Source of the DNA: Fulvia fulva
Taxonomy: Eukaryota; Ascomycota; Dothideomycetes; Mycosphaerellales; Mycosphaerellaceae
DNA length: 64,000 bases
NCBI RefSeq assembly: GCF_020509005.1
Contig: NC_063021.1
Coordinates: 1,798,001 to 1,862,000, forward strand
Direction: 5' to 3'
This document shows, piece by piece, positions 51,793 to 61,503 of the stretch. The notes under the pieces are model-generated. The model had not been told where the DNA came from. It made no database searches and worked only from the letters and a program-made list of their open reading frames with translations. Every line of letters starts with the position of its first letter. Position 1 is the stretch's first letter. The position numbers were made by a program, and so were the translations under genes.

Positions 51793-54630
51793 ATGTCGAC
51801 CGCCAACACGATCAAAGTCGTCGCTCGCTTCAGGCCCCAAAACAAGATCGAGGTCGCAGCCGGCAGCGAGCAGATTGTCAACTTCAACAGCGATGACTCC
51901 TGTACTATCGAGTCGCGAGAGGGCAGCGGCGCCTTCACCTTCGACCGCATATTTCCGACCAACACGCCCCAGCAAAATGTCTTCGACTATTCCATCCGTA
52001 GCACGGTTGATGATGTGCTCGCAGGCTACAACGGGACTGTGTTTGCGTATGGCCAGACGGGATCGGGAAAGACGTTCACCATGATGGGAGCAGATATCGC
52101 CGACGACAGTCTCAAGGGCATCATTCCTCGAATCGTGGAGCAGATCTTCTCGAGGATCATGACCAGCGATGGAAGCATCGAGTTCACGGTCAAGGTCAGC
52201 TACATGGAGATCTACATGGAGAAGATCAGAGATTTGCTGGTGCCGCAGAATGACAATTTGCCCGTCCACGAGGACAAGCAGCGCGGAGTCTATGTCAAGG
52301 GCTTGGGAGAGTTCTACGTGGGATCCGTGGAAGAAGTGTACCATGTGCTTGAAAGAGGAGGCCAAGCAAGAGCTGTTGCATCTACAAACATGAACCAGGA
52401 GTCGTCTCGATCACACTCCATCTTTGTGATTGAGGTGACCCAGAAGAATGTCGAGACTGGTTCTGCGCGATCCGGACGACTGTTCCTCGTCGATTTGGCG
52501 GGGTCAGAGAAGGTGGGCAAAACAGGTGCGAGCGGACAGACACTTGAGGAAGCGAAGAAGATCAATAAGTCGCTATCAGCACTGGGAATGGTCATCAATG
52601 CTCTCTCCGATGGCAAGAGCACCCACGTACCCTACAGAGACAGCAAGCTCACGCGTATCCTGCAAGAGTCCCTCGGCGGTAATTCGAGGACCACCCTCAT
52701 CATTAATTGCTCTCCTGCATCCTACAACACAGATGAAACAATCTCGACACTGCGCTTTGGTGAGCGTGCAAAGACGATCAAACAGAAGGCCAAGGTCAAC
52801 GAGGAACTGTCGCCTGCGCAACTCAAGGCTATGCTCAAGAAGGCACAATCACAAGTCACGAACTTCGAATCGTATGTCCAGTCGCTTGAAGGGGAGGTAC
52901 TCAACTGGCGCAAGGGAGAGGCTGTACCCAAGGACAAATGGACGCCAAGAATGAGTGACCTGTCCAAACCATCGGCACCTCCTCGATCAGAGACCCCCAC
53001 CAGCAGAGTCAAGAGCATGTCCGACACACCTGGTACACCCAGACCTGAGAGCCGCCTCGACCTTGACAGGGCGAGCACTCCCAGTATACCTCTCGAGAAG
53101 GACGAGAAGGAGGAATTCCTGAAGCGTGAGAATGAGCTTCAGGACCAGCTTGCTGAGAAGGAGAGGAGTCTTGAGGCGGCCGAGCAAGCTCTTCAAGCTG
53201 CACGTAATGAGCTCAAGGATATGCGCGAGACACACTCGTCGACATCGCGTGCAAATGAGAAGCTGCAGGGAGAGACTGAGTCTTTACGCATGCAAGTGGA
53301 GAAGATCGAGTTCGAAACAAAGGAAGCATCTATCACCATGGACTCACTCAAGGAGGCGAATGCAGAGCTTACACAGGAGCTCGATGACATCAAGCATCAA
53401 TTGCTGGATGCAAAGATGTCCGCCAAGGAATCGACGGCGATCCTGGACGAAAAGGAGAGGCTCAAGAAGGAGCGTATGGCACAAATGATGGCTGGTTTCG
53501 ATCTTGGAGATGGCATGATGTCGCAGAGCGAGATTCAGGTCCGTGAAATGGTGCAACAAGTGCAGAGTCTGCTCGAGATTGCCGACAGCGGCGAGACCGT
53601 TCCTGCAGACGACCTTCATGCTCTCAAGGAGCGACTGCTGGACACTCAGAGTATGGTCAGACAACATGACATCAACGCTGGCAGTAGCCATGTGGAGGGC
53701 GCACATGGTGCTATACTGGAGCAGAAGCTTGCGCAGGCGCAGCGCGACTACCAAGAACTGCTTGAGAAGAATCTGTCTGAAGCTGATGTGGAAGAAGTCA
53801 AGCGTAACCTCTTCGAGTCCCTCCAATCGCAGCAGAATGGTGGTGCGGATTCTGCCGAAGTGCAAGAGACTCTTTCGAGGCAGCAAGAGGAGAATGCTCG
53901 CATGCGTCACGAGCTGGAAGCACTCCGAAAGCAGACCCTCAACGGCAGCAACGGTGCCACAGTAAGCAAGCAGCTTGCAGACTTCGACACGATTAAGAAG
54001 TCTCTCATGCGCGACTTGCAAAACCGCTGCGAGCGAGTGGTGGAGCTTGAAATCAGCCTCGACAGCACACGCGAGCAGTACAACTCCATCTTGCGTAGCA
54101 GCAACTCGAAGCAACAGCAAAAGAAGCTTGCATTCCTCGAGCGCAACCTGGAGCAGCTGACGATGGTGCAGAGACAGCTTGTGGAGCAAAACGCTCAGCT
54201 CAAGAAAGAGGTGGCCATCGCAGAGCGCAAGCTTGTTGCCCGCGGCGAGCGTATCCGTGGTCTCGAGGGCCTGGTGCAAGAAAGCCAAGAGAAGCTCATG
54301 CTGGCTAACCACAAGTACGTTGAACGTTTGCAACCTCTGGACGTGACCATGCTAACATCACATCGCAGGTTCGAAAGCCAGCTCATGGCCGTCAAGGAAC
54401 GTCTCGAAGCCGCGAAGACAGGCTCAACTCGCGGTCTCGGAGCCGCACCGGCACCCGCAAACGGTCCCTTCGCCAACAACCCCTTTGGTCGGATAGCCAA
54501 GCCTCTTCGCGGCGGAGGCGGTGGTGGTGACGGCCCTGCCGTACCCACCTTTGCTGGCCTTCAGAGCTCAGCATCGCAGGAGAGCAGCGGCAACAAGCGG
54601 AGCAGCTGGTTCTTCAACCAGCGAACGTAG
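51793..54630 (+). CDS. kinA: Conventional kinesin (kinesin-1) heavy chain
   Basis: Exons 51793-54314 and 54369-54630 give 927 aa, the size of Neurospora NKIN. The 54-bp intron is in frame without a stop, so an unspliced reading of 945 aa is possible, but splicing restores the conserved NHKFESQLMAVKERLEAAK. The motor has GQTGSGKT (87-94), switch I NMNQESSRSH (about 199-208) and switch II DLAGSE (234-239). A fungal neck/hinge rich in Pro/Ser/Thr follows (about 370-430), then a long coiled-coil stalk to about 850, and a Gly-rich tail. It moves vesicles, early endosome-related cargo and dynein towards microtubule plus ends in hyphae. Fungal kinesin-1 works without light chains. Confidence 0.95.
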   Translation: MSTANTIKVVARFRPQNKIEVAAGSEQIVNFNSDDSCTIESREGSGAFTFDRIFPTNTPQQNVFDYSIRSTVDDVLAGYNGTVFAYGQTGSGKTFTMMGADIADDSLKGIIPRIVEQIFSRIMTSDGSIEFTVKVSYMEIYMEKIRDLLVPQNDNLPVHEDKQRGVYVKGLGEFYVGSVEEVYHVLERGGQARAVASTNMNQESSRSHSIFVIEVTQKNVETGSARSGRLFLVDLAGSEKVGKTGASGQTLEEAKKINKSLSALGMVINALSDGKSTHVPYRDSKLTRILQESLGGNSRTTLIINCSPASYNTDETISTLRFGERAKTIKQKAKVNEELSPAQLKAMLKKAQSQVTNFESYVQSLEGEVLNWRKGEAVPKDKWTPRMSDLSKPSAPPRSETPTSRVKSMSDTPGTPRPESRLDLDRASTPSIPLEKDEKEEFLKRENELQDQLAEKERSLEAAEQALQAARNELKDMRETHSSTSRANEKLQGETESLRMQVEKIEFETKEASITMDSLKEANAELTQELDDIKHQLLDAKMSAKESTAILDEKERLKKERMAQMMAGFDLGDGMMSQSEIQVREMVQQVQSLLEIADSGETVPADDLHALKERLLDTQSMVRQHDINAGSSHVEGAHGAILEQKLAQAQRDYQELLEKNLSEADVEEVKRNLFESLQSQQNGGADSAEVQETLSRQQEENARMRHELEALRKQTLNGSNGATVSKQLADFDTIKKSLMRDLQNRCERVVELEISLDSTREQYNSILRSSNSKQQQKKLAFLERNLEQLTMVQRQLVEQNAQLKKEVAIAERKLVARGERIRGLEGLVQESQEKLMLANHKYVERLQPLDVTMLTSHRRFESQLMAVKERLEAAKTGSTRGLGAAPAPANGPFANNPFGRIAKPLRGGGGGGDGPAVPTFAGLQSSASQESSGNKRSSWFFNQRT

Positions 54631-55860
54631 AGCGGTCAGGCCATGAAGCGATTGGTTAGTGCAGGGTGAAAGGAAATCATGTCTATAGGTAGAATCTACT
54701 CTCGCATGGCATAAACGGCGCGGGTCGGGCAACGGCTGGGATATGGAACGAGGAATGGGAAGGCATTGCAATTGCGACTTTTGACTGCTGTCTGTGTTTG
54801 CGGCGCACACGATACCCAATATTTGAGATGACGGCTGCACTGCGCAGCTTTACGGAGTGCCCGGCGTTGGGCTATGGGCTACGCCTGGGCTTTCGAGCGT
54901 GTAGATTCGAGGAATGAAATGCTCGATGCTGATGTTGTGTCGTGTTTGTTCCAAGTATGTGTCAGACAAAGCACTGACAGCGATGCCCACGTCTTTCCAG
55001 CCTTCAAATGCTTGAACGGCCACGGACGACTCCCTCTCCGATGGAAGATGAGACCGATCCTTCGTGGCAGCCGCGGCCAGCCTATTGACCAGCATTGTCG
55101 CGACGCGCAAATACTGTAGTAGCAAAGAGTGCGCTGTTGTTTTGGAGAGTGTTGCGATTACGAGTAGCCAGCGCATAACACAACACCAACTGCAGAGCTC
55201 TGCGAGATCTTCGTGGCACGTCGCATCTCGTGAAACCGAAAGAACGAGGAGAAGAGCTGGGCCTCTCTTAGCAGCGAGACTTCCTTGCAAACCGGGCAGA
55301 CATCGGCCTGTCGTTGGTGAGAGGGTAACAACTTGAGTCATGGCCACAAGCCTCCCACGCTGTCAGCAAACAACGACGACAGTGTCCCTCCTGAACGCCG
55401 TCTCCCGTCGACGTCAACATTCACTTCAGCTGCACAGCAAAGGCCACCTCCACACACGCCAGATCTCCAGGGCGCATTCTGCTGTGGAACCCATCGACCG
55501 AGCCGCTGCATCGCGCTGCCGAAACCGGCATAGCACACTGCAGCTTTCACGTGTCTGACGTGACTGAGGCACGCGGGCATTTTCTCGAATTGAACAACTC
55601 CCGGACATCCGCCTCCCTCGCCTCTTGCATTGTTTCTTTCCCTATGTTTCCTTCCTACACTCAACATTCGCGACCACCTACGACCTCAACGACCTCGACC
55701 CACCCTGGCGCCTTCACGACGACGCGAGAACTCGGCGCTGCGCCGTTCAGACGGCCAATAGTCTATCCTTCTCCTGAGCAAGCTCAAGCACAAAGGCCGA
55801 CACAAACTTGAAGACCTTGCCGCCCTCGCAGTCGCGCCGCCACTCTTTCTCTTGATCTCA
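54631..55860. other. Intergenic stretch with doubtful antisense ORF
   Basis: About 1.2 kb. A minus-strand ORF at 54850-55341 (163 codons from ATG) shows no domain and has a poor coding look; I do not call it a gene. The final 300 bp are C-rich leader-like sequence before the PAF-AH gene. Confidence 0.45.
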
Positions 55861-57678
55861 ATGTCTTCGCTACTCTCGGGCTGGAACCCGATTGTTTCCT
55901 TCCCGCAGTACAATGGACCCTACGATGTGGGCACTGTCGACGTCGAGATACCTGCCGCAGACCTCCATGCGCCCTCAGAGGCACCGGAAGGAGCAGCGCC
56001 TACCATCGCGTTTCGCATATTCTACCCTTGCGTGAAACCAGGACCTGGCGCTACAGGCCGGCCAGTCCGATGGATCCCGCAGCCACAGCGAGCGACGATA
56101 CGCGCGTTCGCGAACTTTATTGGAGTCAAGTCTCCGAGAATCGCCAACCTCATATCTTGGATGCCGCAGCAGCTGTATTACATTAACCTGCCGGCGCACC
56201 GCAACGCGAAGCTCCTGGACCCGCCGACCAGTCATGGACGATGGCCGGTGACAATGTTCAGCCATGGCCTTGCAGGCAGCAGGAATGCGTACAGCTACGT
56301 GTGCGGAGATTTGGCCAGTAATGGCATGATTGTGATAGCACTGGACCACAGAGATGGAAGCAGCCCAATACAATACGTCCGGGAGACGGCCAGCACTGAA
56401 GCACACATCGTGAATCCGACTAAGATCAGCCACGAGCCAAGCCCGGAAGTGTACGAAGCAAGAGATAAGCAGCTGCGAATACGGCTGTGGGAGATCAGTA
56501 TGGCGTATGAGGCGCTGGTAAAGATTGACGCTGGCCAAAGACTGGAGAATCTTGACATAAACTCAAGCACAAAGCGAAAAGAGCGGGTCGAGGTGCTTTG
56601 GCAATTCGACGGAATGCTGGATATTCATCGCGAGGGTAAAGTGACGTGGGCAGGACACTCTTTCGGCGCTGCCACGCAAGTGCAGCTGGTCAAGAGCATT
56701 TACTACCACCCAACGCATGCGGGCAATGCTCTCATAAAGCCAAACGCAGACGCAGCTGTGGCTTCGCAAATCACGCCAGACTCGCCGATGCTTCTGCTAG
56801 ACATGTGGGGACTGCCACTGAAGTCACCAGATCAGGCATACCTCTGGGACAAGCCACTCCCTTCATATGCAATTGGCGGGCCGAATGGATCGAACGTCGT
56901 CTCGATCCTGTCCGAAGCCTTTTTCAACTGGCAAGACAACACAAACATCAATAAACACATTGTCGCGCCACCCTCACTGTCTAGGAGACCCTCGACGGCA
57001 CCACGCTTGTCGAGAGCGCCAGGCAAAATACTACCTGACTGGGCACGTCTTCGCGATGAATCCCCTTCAAGAGATTCTGGATATGTGTCTCAGCGATCAC
57101 GGTCACCACTGCCACCACTATCTCGAAAGCGCAGCAAAGCGAGTGGCCTCACCACACCCTCGAACGTAGCTTCATCTCACAAAGACCGTGCCACCAGCAC
57201 CAAGCTGAGTCTACAAGACAGCAACACGCAGCAAAGACGGGACGGCACGCAAATGTGGTATGTGCAGAAGAGCCAGCACTTCAACCAGTCGGACTTTGGC
57301 CTTCTGTTTCCATGGATAGCAAAGCGGATTGCAAAAGCTGAGGAGCCAGAACGTGTCATGGCATTGAACAATCGCGCGATGGTGCAAGTACTGAGAGACT
57401 CGGGAATCGAGGTTGCGGGAGAATCGGACGATGAGATCCTCGACAAAGAAGCAGAAATAAGACGCTGGATCCGTGTCCCAGTGGACGACGAAGAACCCAG
57501 CAACGCTCAGGCGGCAGCAACTCTTACTAGGAAGTTGTCTGTCATATCAGCCACTGGAAGAAACATCACATCACCCCGAGACGGCATGACGATGGGTCAA
57601 ATGACAGAGGCTAAGCTAGCACAAAAGTCTCCATCGATAAAAGGAATGGAGAAGGACCTACAACTAGAACCGTTATAG
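55861..57678 (+). CDS. Platelet-activating factor acetylhydrolase-like phospholipase
   Basis: 605 aa, single exon, from the first ATG at 55861. Alpha/beta-hydrolase of the PAF-AH family: PVTMFSHGLAGSRNAYSYVC (oxyanion region, about 129-148), IALDHRDGSS, and nucleophile S267 in VTWAGHSFGAATQVQLVKS. The acid is probably in PMLLLDMWGLPL, and the His in SQHFNQSDFGLLFPW near the end. A Ser/Arg/Pro-rich disordered insert of about 100 residues (about 375-475) lies between acid and His, which is typical of the longer fungal members but not the animal plasma enzymes. No signal peptide. The family cleaves short or oxidised sn-2 acyl groups from phospholipids. Confidence 0.88.
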   Translation: MSSLLSGWNPIVSFPQYNGPYDVGTVDVEIPAADLHAPSEAPEGAAPTIAFRIFYPCVKPGPGATGRPVRWIPQPQRATIRAFANFIGVKSPRIANLISWMPQQLYYINLPAHRNAKLLDPPTSHGRWPVTMFSHGLAGSRNAYSYVCGDLASNGMIVIALDHRDGSSPIQYVRETASTEAHIVNPTKISHEPSPEVYEARDKQLRIRLWEISMAYEALVKIDAGQRLENLDINSSTKRKERVEVLWQFDGMLDIHREGKVTWAGHSFGAATQVQLVKSIYYHPTHAGNALIKPNADAAVASQITPDSPMLLLDMWGLPLKSPDQAYLWDKPLPSYAIGGPNGSNVVSILSEAFFNWQDNTNINKHIVAPPSLSRRPSTAPRLSRAPGKILPDWARLRDESPSRDSGYVSQRSRSPLPPLSRKRSKASGLTTPSNVASSHKDRATSTKLSLQDSNTQQRRDGTQMWYVQKSQHFNQSDFGLLFPWIAKRIAKAEEPERVMALNNRAMVQVLRDSGIEVAGESDDEILDKEAEIRRWIRVPVDDEEPSNAQAAATLTRKLSVISATGRNITSPRDGMTMGQMTEAKLAQKSPSIKGMEKDLQLEPL

Positions 57679-57818
57679 ATTTAGATTTGTTACAGCGATG
57701 GAGTTTTCCGAGGGGACAGGAGTCGGCGGAAAAGGCTTTAATGCCAATTGATACCCAGCATAGCGATTGAGGTTTTAGAGGGTACAGGGAGATACAGCAT
57801 GGCACGGACTGGGTGTAC

Positions 57819-57833
57819 CTATATTCTTATGGA
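57819..57833. repeat. LINE target-site duplication, left copy
   Basis: CTATATTCTTATGGA, identical to 60183-60197 on the far side of the LINE. The first few bases could belong to the ATCT tail on the right, so the true duplication is 12-15 bp. Confidence 0.8.
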
Positions 57834-60184
57834 GCGAAGGGATTGCCCAGACTACGCCCCGGGGCAAGGCAAAAGCATTAGCCGACCATTTCTTTTCGAC
57901 GCAAGTAGAGGCAGACCTTACGGACATCGACCCGAACACATACCCGGAACCCCTGGACATGGATTGGGCGGTTAGCTCTAACACAGTAACAGGAGTTATA
58001 AGGAAGCTGAAAGGACGAAAAGCCCCAGGCCCAGACAGGATACCAAACCTACTGCTAAAAGAGTGTAGAGAAGAGATCGCGCCGAGCTTTGCAAACCTAT
58101 TTACCGCGTGCCTACGGCTAGGGTATCACCCGAAGCCGTATAGAGAGTCTATAACAGTAGTGCTGCGTAAGCCACAGAAGGAGGACTATACTCAGCTCAA
58201 ATCGTACAGGCCAATCGCACTTCTAAACACGATAGGGAAGGTCCTAGAGAAGATAGTAGCCTAGAGACTTACGCAGCTAGCCGAGGACAACTACGTACTC
58301 CTAGTAACATAGATAGGGGGAAGAAGCCAGCGATCGACACTAACAGTAATAGAGCTAATTACGGAGCAAATTCAGACCCTCTAGCACTACGGCAGGAACC
58401 GAGCGGCGTCCTTACTATCCCTCGACATCGTAGGAGCCTTCGACAACGTCTTATACCAAAGGCTAATATATATCCTATAACAGAAAGGTATCCCCTAGTA
58501 GGTAACGAAGTTCGTCTACTCCTTTCTCTAGGAACGGACGACATACCTAGTCCTAGGGAGGTACACGTCCGACCCGGTAAAGGTAGAGGCTAGAATACCT
58601 TAGGGATCTACTCTCTCCCCTATTCTGTTTCTAATCTTTATGTCTGATCTAATCCCCCTACTTACCTCTCCGCAAACCTCAGCATCGGGATTCGTAGACG
58701 ATATAAACATTCTAGCCTAGTCAGACTCGACAGAGGAGAACTGTCGCCTCCTTAAAGACAGGTATAAGAAATGCGGGGAGTAGGCAAAGAAGCATAGTGC
58801 CCGGTTCGCCCCTAAAAAGTACTAGCTTATACACTTTAGTAAAGCGAGAACGCACTATAATATAAAGGCGGCGGTAAGAATCTAAGGCTACGAGACCAAG
58901 CCATTAGCGGAGCTACGAGTACTAGGGATCTAGCTCGACCCGAAGCTAAGCTAGAACGCACAGATTAAGAAAGCCTAGAGTCGAGCGTAAGCTAACGAAG
59001 CCTCGATAAAGAGGCTTACGGCGTCTATATAGGGAGCAACATTCGATAAGGCAAGCGTAATGTACAAGGCGATCGTCAAACTAGCTATATTATACGGGGC
59101 ATAGATTTAGGGTATAGGAGGCGCAGGCAAGCCGATCCCGAAACGGATAGAGCAACCCCTAAATAGGACATAGGCAGGCAACCTACGTAGAATACTAGGG
59201 GTATATAAGACAACGTCAATAAGTACGGTAGAAATAGAGACGGGAACACTACTAATCGGCCAATATATCCGGGGAATAAGAATTCAATACGCGGTAAAGA
59301 CGATAGATTACCTAGTACAAACCACGATCGAGGAGGCAAAGAACAAGATAGAAAGCCGCTACCGGAGAGGGGCCGGACATAGGACAAGTTAAAAAGAGGA
59401 TGACCTTACTACCTTTGCGGCCGTATAGACAAGCACCGAATAGCTAGCACGAAAAGAGGAGGAGCGTAGGGCTCGCTAGGCCGGCGGGAGCAAGGCTAAG
59501 ACCTAAAGCCTAGCGGAACAGATAGCGAGCTACCTATAGGAGTAGGACTAGAAAAGGAAACCCCCTAAGACAATAGGCCCGATAGCACTCCGAGCCTTCT
59601 AGAGACATAATTACTAGCTATATAGGGACCTAATAAGGGCCGAAGCAAGTATAGCGATCCAAATTAGGTCCGAACACATTAGATTAAGGGCCTACCTGTT
59701 CAGGAGACGCGTACTAGACATCTAAAGCCTAGCCTACTAGTATGGCTACCTATCGTAAAACCTAGAATATATACCACTACGATGCCCGTAGTAGGCGAGT
59801 AGTAGGGGAAATTGGAGGCACTAAGCGGAGAGGAGAGACTACAAGTTAATTATTAGGGACAAAGGTAACATTCGCCGAATCTCTCGGTAGATACTATAGT
59901 AGGGATACCTCTAGCAGTTTAGCCTAGCTAGCGAGACGGAGGAGTGGATAGACAAGAGGCGGAAGCTAGAGGGGTTGTAGATAGGGTAGTCATCAGGGCA
60001 GGCCTATAACACTAGCGTACCCTTAACAAGGGAAATCTAAGACGAGAACGAGGGGGAAAAGACAGGCGGGAAGGAGGAGGGATTTTCACTAATACGGTTT
60101 CCCCTCTATATATACGAAAACAAGACAGTATAGCTGTATAGGCCAGAGGGCACTATAACAGCTTAATGAAATATCTATCTATCT
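57834..60184 (+). mobile_element. LINE (Tad1/I-like) retrotransposon, 5'-truncated and RIP-damaged
   Basis: 2.35 kb between 12-15 bp target duplications, ending in a short (ATCT)n tail (about 60169-60184). It starts inside ORF2: upstream endonuclease is missing. The first 430 bp are undamaged and code KALADHFFSTQVEADLTDID, then GVIRKLKGRKAPGPDRIPNL and SYRPIALLNTIGKVLEKIV. Beyond about 58260 the frame continues only through TAG/TAA stops: LDIVGAFDNV, GSTLSPILFLIFMSDLIPLL, the catalytic GFVDDINILA (near 58688) and a long C-terminal region. A ~44-bp piece at 59669-59713 also occurs at 1998-2046 beside element 1. Dead on arrival by truncation, later mutated. Confidence 0.9.
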
Positions 60185-60197
60185 ATATTCTTATGGA
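60183..60197. repeat. LINE target-site duplication, right copy
   Basis: CTATATTCTTATGGA, matches 57819-57833. Follows the ATCT tail directly. Confidence 0.8.
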
Positions 60198-60498
60198 AAG
60201 GAGTTAACACCGACTTGCCTTGTTATGGTGGTGCTCAAACATCACGTTTCTCATGCTATTGAAACTCTAATGTCCCACGTTCTTGCATGTGATCGCCTGT
60301 TGTCTCCCACGCGCCAAGATGACGTGCCTCCAATCGCGTTGCTTCGTGATGCTTGCCCGTATCACGAGCTCCAAGCTCAGCCACCAGCGATAAGAATCAT
60401 CTCAGATACCACGACCATGCCACCCTAACAACTCCAACACTCCCCACAATCACAACGACAGACACCCCGGTCAAACAGCACATCCTCACGACGATATA

Positions 60499-61503
60499 AT
60501 GCCCCGCAAACGCGCAACCTCCACCACCTCCTCCCTCACCACCAGCGCCCGCGATAATGACCGAGACTTGCCAGCACCCCAAGAAATGGGCAGCATGTAC
60601 GACTACCTCGCGAAGATCATCCTCCTAGGTCCCTCCGGCTGCGGCAAATCCTGTATTCTCCACCGCTTCGTGAAGAACGACTGGCGCGTCCTGAGTTCGC
60701 AGACAATAGGCGTGGAGTTTGCGTCGAAAATCGTCAAAGTTGGACCGGAAGGAGGACGACGCAAGAGAGTGAAGTTGCAGCTTTGGGATACGGCGGGGAC
60801 GGAGAGGTTTAGGAGTGTGTCGAGGTCTTATTACAGAGGTGCCGCGGGCGCGGTGCTGGTTTATGACCTTTGCAATGGGGAGACTTTCCGGGGACTGGGG
60901 ACGTTTTTGGGGGATGCAAGGAGTTTGGGGAGTAGGGATTTGACGGTCGTGTTGGCGGGGAATAAGAAAGACCTAATGGACCCGACGACAGCTGCGTTGG
61001 CGGAAGAGGAGCAGGTTGGCAGCCAGCCTGTGGGGAGTCTACTGGACGACGACAGCAGTCTTAGTGGGAGCTTGAATAGGACGAGTACGATTGGGATAGG
61101 GTTGGGGAGTCAGCAGAGAGCTACTGTCAATCGAGATGGACGGGCGATCAATGCGACGACGGCTGCGAACTGGGCGAGCCAGAATCATATACCAGCGACT
61201 ATGGAGGTTTCTGCGTTGACGGGAGAGGGAGTGGACGAGGTTTTTAACAAGCTTGCGAGCACGATATTGACCAAGATTGAGCTTGGGGAGATCGACCCGG
61301 ACGATCCTATGAGTGGCATACAATATGGCGATGCGGACTACTGTAGATATGATGACGGTGGGTCAAGCATCAAGTCTGGTGGCTTGACATCGGACGGCTA
61401 TGGTGGCAGCGTCAGGCGGAGACGAAGAGGTGCGGGCTGGGGAGATGTGTTTAAGATCGGTCGACCTCGGAGCTCGAGTGGTGGTAGAGGAGGGTGCTGC
61501 TGA
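60499..61503 (+). CDS. ypt4: Rab4-type small GTPase
   Basis: 334 aa, single exon, longer than the usual 200-220. G1 LLGPSGCGKSC (P-loop, about 43-52), switch I SSQTIGVEF, switch II WDTAGTERFRSVSRSYYRGA, G4 AGNKKDLM, G5 EVSALTGEGV, and a C-terminal CC after a Gly/Arg/Ser-rich tail for double prenylation. In switch II the Gln of DTAGQE is Thr (residue 101); I recall the same in fungal Ypt4 proteins, so it may be a family trait, with slow GTP hydrolysis expected. Between G4 and G5 about 60 Ser/Gly/Thr-rich residues are inserted, and the tail is extended by about 60. Rab4 proteins govern recycling from early endosomes. Confidence 0.9.
   Translation: MPRKRATSTTSSLTTSARDNDRDLPAPQEMGSMYDYLAKIILLGPSGCGKSCILHRFVKNDWRVLSSQTIGVEFASKIVKVGPEGGRRKRVKLQLWDTAGTERFRSVSRSYYRGAAGAVLVYDLCNGETFRGLGTFLGDARSLGSRDLTVVLAGNKKDLMDPTTAALAEEEQVGSQPVGSLLDDDSSLSGSLNRTSTIGIGLGSQQRATVNRDGRAINATTAANWASQNHIPATMEVSALTGEGVDEVFNKLASTILTKIELGEIDPDDPMSGIQYGDADYCRYDDGGSSIKSGGLTSDGYGGSVRRRRRGAGWGDVFKIGRPRSSSGGRGGCC

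Noticed and set aside
53344..54333. 329-codon minus-strand ORF opposite the kinesin stalk
   Set aside because: Leu/His-rich mirror of Glu/Lys/Gln coiled-coil codons; typical antisense artefact.
54850..55341. Minus-strand ORF of 163 codons
   Set aside because: No domain, no splice-supported extension and an unconvincing composition; it lies between two plus-strand genes.
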